From positions 1,061 through 60,474 of the forward strand of contig JAGQJA010000102.1 of NCBI GenBank assembly GCA_020430845.1: DNA of 59,414 nt, read 5' to 3'. The notes under the pieces were generated by a model, which was not told the DNA's origin, searched no databases, and saw nothing but the letters and a program-made list of their open reading frames with translations. Made by a program: the position numbers and the translations under genes. Positions 52,763 to 59,414 of the stretch are shown here, piece by piece. Numbering within the stretch: the first letter of the stretch is position 1; each line of letters starts with the position of its first letter. The DNA is from Myxococcales bacterium (lineage in GTDB: Bacteria > Myxococcota_A > Polyangia > Polyangiales > Polyangiaceae).

Positions 52763-54274
52763 GTGGGTTCGCTGCTCGCCGACGCGCTGAAGGGTGGACA
52801 CTACGCGGAGCTCCTCGTGCTCGTGGGGGCCGCCGCGTTGCTCCTGCTCGCGCGCACGCTCCTGCCCATCGAGAGCCGCTCGCGCATCAAGATCGCGGCC
52901 GTCTACCTCACGCTCGCCGTGGCGTTCGAGCTGCTCGGGCTGCTGCTGCCCGCCGGCGCGGCGACGCGCATGGTCGCGTTCCTCTTCTACTTCTTCGCGC
53001 TCGCGTCGTCGGGGCGCAGCCTGGTGCTGCTCGGGGTCGACGTCGTCTTCGGGCGCAAGACGCAGCGCGCGCCGCCGCGCATCTTCCGCGACCTGACGCA
53101 GGCCGTCGTCTACGTCGTCGTCCTGATGCTCACGCTCCGCGCGATCGGCGTCGAGCCCGGCTCGCTGCTCACGACGTCCGCGCTGCTCACGGCCGTCGTC
53201 GGTCTGTCGCTCCAGGACACGCTGGGCAACATGGTGAGCGGCCTCGCCCTCCAGATGCAGGCGCCCTTCGTGGTGGGCGACTTCGTGCAGTTCGACGACG
53301 ACCCGCTCCACGTCGGCCGCGTCACCGAGGTCAACTGGCGCGCGACCACCATCGTCAATGACGACCTCGTCGAGGTCATCGTCCCCAACGGGCACCTCGC
53401 CAAGGTGCTCATCCGCAACTACTCGCGCCCGTCGAAGATCTCCCGCAGGAGCGTCTCGGTGCAGACCCCGTACGAGGTGTCACCCGATCGCGTGCGCCAG
53501 GCGCTCCTGGGCGCGCTGCGCGACGTGCCCAGCGTGTTGACCGAGCCGGCCCCGTGGGTGCGCAACACCAAGTTCGCCGACAGCGGCATCGAGTTCACCG
53601 TCTACTTCTTCACCGACGACTTCGAGCGCAGGGTCAAGACCGACAGCGACGTCGCCGACCGCGTCTGGTACGCGCTCTCGCGCGCCGGCATCAGCATCCC
53701 CTTCCCCATCCGCACCGTGCACATGCACCAGGTCTCGGAGGAGAGCGAGAGGCGAGCGCGAGACCTCGAGCTCTCGCGCCGTCATCGCGCGCTCCGCAGC
53801 GTCGACCTCTTCGACGTGCTGTCACCCGACAAGCACCGCGCGCTGGCCGACAAGATCGTCGTCCGTTGTTTCGCGCCCGGCGAGGTCATCGTCTCGCAGG
53901 GAGAGACCTCGAACGAGCTGTCGATCATCGACCGCGGCGAGGTGAGCGTCGAGATCGAGCGCAGGGGCAAGAACGCGCACGTCGCCAGCCTCGGGGCGGG
54001 ACAGTTCTTCGGCGAGATGGCGCTGATGACCGGCGAGGCCCGCAAGGCCTCCGTCCGGGCGAAGACCGAGGTCGAGCTGTTCGTCGTCGACCACGCCGCC
54101 TTCCAGGAGGCGATCGCCGACGCCCCCGACGTGATGGCGCGCCTCGCCGAGCTGCTCGCCGATCGACAAGCCGAGCTCGAGGTCGTGGCGTCGGAGCGAG
54201 GCAACGACTCCGAGCCGCGCCTCGACCGGTCCAAGCGCCTCTTCGAGCAGATCAAGGCGCTCTTCCACGCCTGA
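52763..54274 (+). CDS. MscS-type channel with C-terminal cyclic nucleotide-binding domain
   Basis: A 503-residue inner-membrane channel. Three or four helices span about residues 15-160. The pore-lining helix and the MscS beta domain include LLTAVVGLSLQDTLGNMVSGL, PFVVGDFVQF and VNWRATTIV...VIVPNGHL. The mixed alpha/beta cage follows. The last part (about 345-475) is a cNMP-binding domain with the phosphate-binding cassette FFGEMALMTGEARKASVRA, where Glu and Arg are both present, so it should bind cAMP or cGMP. This design matches the small group of cyclic nucleotide-gated MscS homologues. Starts with GTG at 52763. Confidence 0.92.
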   Translation: MGSLLADALKGGHYAELLVLVGAAALLLLARTLLPIESRSRIKIAAVYLTLAVAFELLGLLLPAGAATRMVAFLFYFFALASSGRSLVLLGVDVVFGRKTQRAPPRIFRDLTQAVVYVVVLMLTLRAIGVEPGSLLTTSALLTAVVGLSLQDTLGNMVSGLALQMQAPFVVGDFVQFDDDPLHVGRVTEVNWRATTIVNDDLVEVIVPNGHLAKVLIRNYSRPSKISRRSVSVQTPYEVSPDRVRQALLGALRDVPSVLTEPAPWVRNTKFADSGIEFTVYFFTDDFERRVKTDSDVADRVWYALSRAGISIPFPIRTVHMHQVSEESERRARDLELSRRHRALRSVDLFDVLSPDKHRALADKIVVRCFAPGEVIVSQGETSNELSIIDRGEVSVEIERRGKNAHVASLGAGQFFGEMALMTGEARKASVRAKTEVELFVVDHAAFQEAIADAPDVMARLAELLADRQAELEVVASERGNDSEPRLDRSKRLFEQIKALFHA

Positions 54275-54325
54275 GCGGCGCGCGGCTCACCCGCCGAGCC
54301 CGTGCACGACGACGGGCCCCTTCCG

Positions 54326-55633
54326 TCAACGCGCGCGGACGAACGCCCGCGCCGACGCGATGTCTGCGAGCCGCTCGCGCGCGCGCCCCGACGCTCCTTC
54401 GTACTCGGCGTGACCGCGCGCCTTCTCGAGGAAGGTGCCCAGCTGCGCTTCTGCGCGCCCGTACGCCGCGAGCAGCTCGGGCTCGGGTGCCCCCACCGGC
54501 GCGCCCAGCTCGTGCTCGAGAACGCCCATGTTGAAGTACGCCTCCGGCCTCTCGCGGTCGATCTTCTGGGCGCTCGAGAGCACGGCCTTGACCGCCGCGA
54601 TGCGCGACGCGAGATCGGCCTCGGAGCCCGTGACCGGACCGCGGAGCGCGACGGCGAGGCCGATGTGCGCGTCGTAGTCGTCGGGGCGCAGCGCGAGGGC
54701 GCGTCGGTACGCCCGCTCGGCGTGGTCGAAGCCGCGGAACGAGAGGTTGAGCGCAGCCAGGTTCATGTGCGCCTCGAAGAGCCGCGGGTCGAGGCGCGTC
54801 GCCGTGGCAAAGCTCTCCACGGCGGCGTTCGTCTGCCCCAGCTCGACCATCACGAGGCCGGCGGTGTTGTGGATGGGCGCGTAGGTCGGGTCCTTGCGCG
54901 CGGCCTGCGAGCACACCAGCGCCGCGAGCTCGAGCTGCTGCACGTGCCCCGACGTACGCGTCACGCCGCTGCTCACCCGGCGCACGTGTGGCGTGCCCTG
55001 CGCGTCGTGGCGCGCGATCTTCAGGTAGAGCAGCGCGAGCTGGTTGAGGGCGGGCATGTACGTGTCGTCGATCGCGAGCGCGCGCTGGAGGTTGAGCCGC
55101 GCGCAGTCGCGATCGTCCTTGCACGGCCCCGACGGCGCGCCCCCGTCGCGCGTCATCTGCAGCGTCGCGAGCTCGACGAGCGACGCCGGGTCCCAGAACG
55201 CGTGACGCGTGATCACGCGCTCGACCGACGCGATCGCGCGATCGATGTCCCCTCCCGTTTTGTACGCGAGCACCGCGGCCTTGACGTGTGCGGCCGGCAT
55301 CGCAGGCTCGACGCGCGCGGCCCTCTCGTATCGATCCCGCGCCTGCGCGTGGTCACCGCAGCGCTCGAACGTCCGGCCCGCGTTGAACGCCGCCGACGCG
55401 AGCCTACGTCCGTGCGCTTCGAACGCGACGTCGAACGCCGCGGCGACGTCGCGGCAGACCGCGGGCGTCCAGTCTCCGGCGCGATCGTGCGCCAGGAACG
55501 CGGCGAGCGCTTCACCGAACGCGGCGCGCGCGCCCGGCGGGATCTCGCCGTGCGGAGGCGGAGGCGGTGGCGGTGGCCTGACCGCGCCGCATCCGGTGAC
55601 CAGCGCGAAGACGAGGACGGACATGAGCCGCAT
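54326..55633 (-). CDS. TPR lipoprotein, possibly GltE/AglT-like
   Basis: A 435-residue lipoprotein: lipobox LVTGCGAV, a run of eight prolines, then at least seven TPR units. Clear units include FNAGRTFERCGDHAQARDRY, APIHNTAGLVMVELGQTNAA and AHMNLAALNLSFRGFDHAE. Architecture and length resemble the outer-membrane TPR lipoproteins of the myxobacterial gliding machinery (GltE/AglT), but no other gliding gene is adjacent, so this is only a suggestion. The ATG at 55633 (MRLMSVL) begins the signal peptide; an ATG at 55675 is also open. Divergent from the kinase at 55777. Confidence 0.85.
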   Translation of the reverse strand: MRLMSVLVFALVTGCGAVRPPPPPPPPHGEIPPGARAAFGEALAAFLAHDRAGDWTPAVCRDVAAAFDVAFEAHGRRLASAAFNAGRTFERCGDHAQARDRYERAARVEPAMPAAHVKAAVLAYKTGGDIDRAIASVERVITRHAFWDPASLVELATLQMTRDGGAPSGPCKDDRDCARLNLQRALAIDDTYMPALNQLALLYLKIARHDAQGTPHVRRVSSGVTRTSGHVQQLELAALVCSQAARKDPTYAPIHNTAGLVMVELGQTNAAVESFATATRLDPRLFEAHMNLAALNLSFRGFDHAERAYRRALALRPDDYDAHIGLAVALRGPVTGSEADLASRIAAVKAVLSSAQKIDRERPEAYFNMGVLEHELGAPVGAPEPELLAAYGRAEAQLGTFLEKARGHAEYEGASGRARERLADIASARAFVRAR

Positions 55634-55776
55634 GCCGCTCCGACCCGAAGGCACCGCCGAGCTTGGGTCGAACATGAGCCTCTCCGCACCCGTCGGGTCC
55701 CGCCATCGTGCCGCAGGGCGCGCCAGTGTGCGCCGCCGCGTTGACCACGTCTCGGCGTCCGTCCCAGAATCGATCC

Positions 55777-58701
55777 ATGGACGCAGGGGGGGCGGCGCCG
55801 CAAGAGCGCTACGAGATCATCCGCGAGCTGGGCAAGGGCGCGGGCGGCACGACCTACGAGGCCATCGACCGGCGTGACGGCTCGCGCGTCGCGCTCAAGT
55901 GCCTCGAGATCGGGCGCGCGCAGGACTGGAAGTCGGTGGAGCTGTTCGAGCGCGAGGCGAAGGTGCTCGCGGGGTTGTCTCACCCAGGCATCCCCAGGCA
56001 CCGAGACGCGTTCGCGGTCGAGGGGCCGTCGGGCACGACGCTGTACCTGGCGCGCGAGCTCGCGCCCGGGTCGACGCTCCGCGAATGGCTCGCGCAGCGC
56101 GGCCCCGTCTCCGAAGAGGACATCGTGCACGTCGTCGACGCCGTCCTCGACGTCTTGATGTACCTACATGCATTCTCTCCGCCCATCGTCCACCGAGACG
56201 TCAAGCCAGAGAACGTGATCCGGGCGGACGACGGCCGCGTCTGGCTCGTCGACTTCGGCGCGGTGCGAGACGCAGCGACGACGACGACGGGAGGCAGCAC
56301 GGTCGTCGGGACCTACGGCTACATGGCGCCCGAGCAGTTCCGCGGGCACGCCGCGCCGTCGAGCGACATCTACGGGCTCGCCGCGACCGCGCTCTTCTTG
56401 CTGACGGGGCTCGGACCGACGGACCTCCCGCAGCGTGAGCTCGCCGTCGACTTCGCGCGTGTGCCGGGCGGCTCGCCGCGCCTACGCGCGTGGCTCGCGC
56501 GCGCCATGGAGCCCATCCCCGAGAAGCGCTTCCGCACGGCGCTCGAGGCGCGGCGCGCGCTGCACGGTCCCATGCCCGCGCCGCCGTCGGCGCCAGAGAA
56601 GAAGAGCGGACGCGGGCGACTCGTCGCGCTCGCGGTCGTGCTCGTCGGCCTGTGCGGGGTCGTCGGCGGCGTCGCCGTCTACGAGACGCTCGCCGCGCGC
56701 GCCGTCCACGCCAAGAAGTCGAAGGGCCCCAAGAAGACGCGCGTGTCGTCCGACGAGCTCCCGCCCCAGCCACCCGGCCCGCTGAGCACCCTCGTGCTCG
56801 ACAAGCACCGCGTCGTGCACACGAACGTCGTCACGGCCATGGAGGCCACACCCGACGGCGCGACGCTCGTCACGGCGTGTGACAACGTCGCGCGGCTCGT
56901 CGACGCCAAGACGCTCGAGGTGGTGCGGACGTTCGGACCGGAGCCGCTGCGCGTGGCGGCGGTGGCCGTGTCGCCCGACGGGCGAGAGCTCTACACCGTG
57001 GGCGCTCGCATCGCGGCGTGGGACCTCGCGACCGGAAAGCAGCTCCGGACGAGCGGCGCGGCGCACGGCGGCGGCGGCTACGCGCTGCGCGTGTCGAAGG
57101 ACGGACGCACGCTCTACACAGCCGGCGGAGACGGCGCCGTCAAGGCGTGGGACGCCGCGACCCTCGCGCACAAGAAGACGATGCAGCACGGGTCGCAGCG
57201 TCTGTCGGAGCTCGCGCTCTCGCCCGACGGCAAGGTCTTGGCCAGCGCGGGTAAGGCCGGCGAGCTCGAGCTGTGGGACACAGACACCGGCGCGCTCTTG
57301 TCGACCACGCACGCGCACGACGCCGACGTCGACGACATCGCGTTCAGCCCCGACGGCACGCTCATCGCGACCTCGGGCGACGACCGCCTCGTGCGGACGT
57401 GGGTCCTGCGAGATCGCGGCGTCGTCCTCGAGGGACACACGCTGCGCTTCCACACCGACGAGGCGTGGGGCGTCACGTTCAGCCCCGACGGACGGTCGCT
57501 CGTGAGCGTCGGCAAGGACAAGATGCTCGCCTTGTGGGACCCGCGCAGCGGTCAGCTGCTCGAAGAGCAGTCCACGGGCACGATGACGGCGAAGGCCGCA
57601 TACGTCGAGGGCGGCACCCGGCTCGTCGTCGCGGCCGGTGTCGAGCTCGCGCTGCTCCGCGCATCGCGACGGGGCCTCGGCCGGGAGGTGCCAGAGATTC
57701 CGGCGGCGGCGAACGTCGCGCGCGTGATCCCGAGCGGCCGCGTCGCGGCGCTGATCGAAGAAGCCGTCCTCGAGCTCGAGAAGCTCCCGCTGGCCTCACT
57801 GGACCTGGCGAGCGCCAAGCTCGCAGAGGCGCTGCGCATCGAGCCCGAGAGCGCGGACGCGCGCGCGTTGACGGGGCTCGTCCACTTTCATCGCGGCTAC
57901 GTGTCCGGCCGCACCTACAAAGACAGCGCCATCACCGCCGCGCGAGCCGAGCTCGACCGTGTGCCAGAACGCGCACGCACGCCCCTCTGGTGGATGATCG
58001 ACGCGCGCATCGCGGCCGGCGCGAAGGACTTTGCGCGAGCGCGCACCTCAGCCGAGCGCGCCGAGAAGCTGGCGCCGGGCGACGGCCGCGTGCTGATCGT
58101 GCGCGCGATGATCGACGTGGACGACGAACAGTACGCGCTCGCGGAGCAGAGGCTCACGCGCGCCATCGCCTCGGCGAAAGACCCTGCCACAGTGCGCAGG
58201 GCGTTCTGGACCCTACCCTCCGTCTACAGAGGCCTCGGCGACCTCGACGCCGAGGAGACCGCGCACAAGCGGGTCGTCGCGCTCTTCCCCGACAATCCGT
58301 GGGCCCACGGCAACTACGCGCACTTCTTGGTCCACCGCGCCAACGATCCCGATCGCGCCATCGATGTCGCGCGCCACGCGCTGTCGCTCATGGAGTACGG
58401 CCACGCGCGGTCGGTGCTGGCGGCGGCCTACGCGACCCGCGGTGAGCGCGAGCTCTGGCGCCACAAGCCAGACGCTACCGCCGCCCGCGCCTCGTTCGAC
58501 GAGTCCCTCGCGGCCAAGCCCGACAACAAGCGCGCGCTCTACGGCAGGGCCGCCGCGCTGAGGTACCTCGGCGTCACGACGAAGAACCGCGCGCTCCTCG
58601 ACGCAGCCACGAAAGACCTCGACCGCCTCGCGAAGGTCGACCCCAAAGACAGCCGCTTGCGCCAGGCACAGACAGAGCTCGAGGCCCTCCGCGCGCGCTG
58701 A
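55777..58701 (+). CDS. Ser/Thr protein kinase with WD40 and TPR domains
   Basis: A 974-residue protein. The kinase domain (about 12-270) has ELGKGAGGTTYEA, ALKCLEI, HRDVKPENVI, DFGAVRD and YMAPEQF. A membrane span follows (about 287-308, LVALAVVLVGLCGVVGGVAVY). WD40-like repeats cover about 340-640, with repeated GRxLxxxGxDxxVxxWD patterns such as DGAVKAWDAATLAHKK and DRLVRTWVLRD, forming an extracytoplasmic propeller. The last third (about 660-974) is TPR-like. It is a single gene; codons for LMYLHAF are AT-rich (56156-56176). It looks like a receptor kinase that binds a periplasmic partner. Confidence 0.92.
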   Translation: MDAGGAAPQERYEIIRELGKGAGGTTYEAIDRRDGSRVALKCLEIGRAQDWKSVELFEREAKVLAGLSHPGIPRHRDAFAVEGPSGTTLYLARELAPGSTLREWLAQRGPVSEEDIVHVVDAVLDVLMYLHAFSPPIVHRDVKPENVIRADDGRVWLVDFGAVRDAATTTTGGSTVVGTYGYMAPEQFRGHAAPSSDIYGLAATALFLLTGLGPTDLPQRELAVDFARVPGGSPRLRAWLARAMEPIPEKRFRTALEARRALHGPMPAPPSAPEKKSGRGRLVALAVVLVGLCGVVGGVAVYETLAARAVHAKKSKGPKKTRVSSDELPPQPPGPLSTLVLDKHRVVHTNVVTAMEATPDGATLVTACDNVARLVDAKTLEVVRTFGPEPLRVAAVAVSPDGRELYTVGARIAAWDLATGKQLRTSGAAHGGGGYALRVSKDGRTLYTAGGDGAVKAWDAATLAHKKTMQHGSQRLSELALSPDGKVLASAGKAGELELWDTDTGALLSTTHAHDADVDDIAFSPDGTLIATSGDDRLVRTWVLRDRGVVLEGHTLRFHTDEAWGVTFSPDGRSLVSVGKDKMLALWDPRSGQLLEEQSTGTMTAKAAYVEGGTRLVVAAGVELALLRASRRGLGREVPEIPAAANVARVIPSGRVAALIEEAVLELEKLPLASLDLASAKLAEALRIEPESADARALTGLVHFHRGYVSGRTYKDSAITAARAELDRVPERARTPLWWMIDARIAAGAKDFARARTSAERAEKLAPGDGRVLIVRAMIDVDDEQYALAEQRLTRAIASAKDPATVRRAFWTLPSVYRGLGDLDAEETAHKRVVALFPDNPWAHGNYAHFLVHRANDPDRAIDVARHALSLMEYGHARSVLAAAYATRGERELWRHKPDATAARASFDESLAAKPDNKRALYGRAAALRYLGVTTKNRALLDAATKDLDRLAKVDPKDSRLRQAQTELEALRAR

Positions 58702-58713
58702 CGCGGCCGCGCG

Positions 58714-58992
58714 TCAGTTGAGCATCGAGCTGATCTTCGCGTTCACTGCCTCGACGGCGGCGTCCTTGTCGGGCGTGGCGCCGCGCGACTCGTCGGCCGC
58801 CGTGCGGGCGCACTCGGCCTTGTCGCTGTACTCGGTCTTGCGCTTGTCGTCCGTCTCGCGGTCGGCGGCGCGATCCCACTGCCGCGCGGCCTCGCGCCAC
58901 GCCTGCTCGCACGCGGCCGCGTCCTTGCTGCACTGCGCCTTCTGCTCGGCGGCCTCGGCCTTCGCGACGTGGGGGTTTCGTCCAAAGCTCAT
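58714..58992 (-). CDS. Small charged helical protein, unknown
   Basis: A 92-residue protein with GAGGTGA 8 bp before the ATG. It is almost entirely helical and highly charged (KAEAAEQKAQCSKDAAACEQ, REAARQWDRAADRETDDKRK). No signal peptide or membrane segment is present, and no family is recognised. Placed after the WD40 kinase on the opposite strand. The good ribosome-binding site and neighbour-like codon use support it. Confidence 0.7.
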   Translation of the reverse strand: MSFGRNPHVAKAEAAEQKAQCSKDAAACEQAWREAARQWDRAADRETDDKRKTEYSDKAECARTAADESRGATPDKDAAVEAVNAKISSMLN

Positions 58993-59058
58993 CGGGGGTT
59001 CACCTCGCGAGCTTCATAGCACGACGCGCCCGCGCTCACAGCGCAGGCGAGCGGACCG

Positions 59059-59414
59059 TCACTTCAAGAACTCGACGCACTCGAACGGGTCGAAGCGGCA
59101 CGCGCCCACGTTGCCGTTCTCGATGCAGTCGGTGAAGTGACCTCGCCCCGCGGGCGTGAGCGCGCGCGCCAGCTTCTCGCAGTCGGCCTGCGTGAGCGGG
59201 CGTCCGCCCGGGTTGGCGTTGGTGCAGCGCGTGACGAGCCCTTGGCAGAAGGTCGTCGCGGTCGGGTCGGCGCACGCCTGGCCCACCGCCTTGTCGGCGC
59301 ACGCGAGGGTCATCCCGTTGTCGCACTGCGTGGTGTCCTTGAGGAGGCAGTCGACCGTCGCCTTGGCCGGGCCCGACTTGTAGTCGCCGAGGTAGCTCCG
59401 GCAGATGTCGCCGC
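59059..59414 (-). CDS. Cys-rich protein, unknown (partial, N-terminus beyond window)
   Basis: The frame is open from the right edge to the stop at 59059, so only the last 117 codons are present. The visible part has regularly spaced cysteines (CRSYLGDY, CLLKDTTQCDNG, ACADKAVGQACAD, CQGLVTRC, CEKLARAL, DCIENGNVGACRFDPFEC). This is the layout of small secreted myxobacterial proteins. The start and any signal peptide lie outside the window. Confidence 0.75.
   Translation of the reverse strand, partial: GDICRSYLGDYKSGPAKATVDCLLKDTTQCDNGMTLACADKAVGQACADPTATTFCQGLVTRCTNANPGGRPLTQADCEKLARALTPAGRGHFTDCIENGNVGACRFDPFECVEFLK

Overview
The window is very GC-rich chromosomal DNA, almost completely coding, with strongly GC-biased third positions. 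It encodes five Hanks-type Ser/Thr kinases in 59 kb, a pilMNOPQ type IV pilus cluster, DUF4388/HD-GYP-like and AgmX/TonB-like C-terminal modules, and many lipoproteins with Ser/Gly- or Pro-rich linkers. That mix points to a myxobacterium (Myxococcota, most likely Polyangia/Polyangiales). This is inferred from protein families only. No rRNA, tRNA, CRISPR array, insertion sequence or prophage was recognised. The region looks like core chromosome rather than an island.

Layout: 1-6903 holds a truncated M1 aminopeptidase and, on the same strand, pilM-N-O-P (overlapping genes) and pilQ, with pilP and pilQ split by a roughly 0.5 kb spacer full of hexanucleotide repeats. 7028-12469 has a LysM/M15-like wall protein, a large protein with two copies of a phosphodiester-glycosidase-like motif block, a FIST sensor protein and a small membrane protein. 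12518-23180 is a signalling block: RluA-type pseudouridine synthase coupled to a kinase, a zinc-ribbon kinase, and a two-gene operon of kinase-HEAT followed by a degenerate HD-GYP/DUF4388/TPR protein. 23364-25877 encodes a P1B-ATPase-like protein that has lost its phosphorylation site. 26009-33312 is mostly housekeeping: argD-type aminotransferase, RlmI-type methyltransferase with HAD phosphatase, outer-membrane protein with Lnt, HU and YbeY.

33366-36249 is a translationally coupled trio (GT2 glycosyltransferase, C45/Ntn acyltransferase-like protein, LolA-like carrier), probably for the cell envelope. 36384-44205 has an unknown protein, a GNAT acetyltransferase, a thyA-folA-lipoprotein-BtuF-like operon, a hydroxyacid-oxoacid transhydrogenase with a thioesterase, and a secreted FGE-fold lipoprotein. 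44318-59414 has another membrane kinase, a thioredoxin-fold lipoprotein, several lineage-specific lipoproteins, an LpoB/COG3014 pair, a cyclic-nucleotide-gated MscS channel, a TPR lipoprotein, a kinase-WD40-TPR protein and two small genes at the edge.

The observations most worth following are the catalytically dead P-type ATPase with a TRASH-like cysteine domain, the kinase-HEAT/pseudo-HD-GYP operon, an identical 14-bp AT-rich sequence containing a 12-bp palindrome inside two unrelated genes, the repeat tract between pilP and pilQ, and the GT2-C45-LolA operon. Start codons were chosen from signal peptides, ribosome-binding sites and overlaps. Domain calls rest on motifs read by eye.
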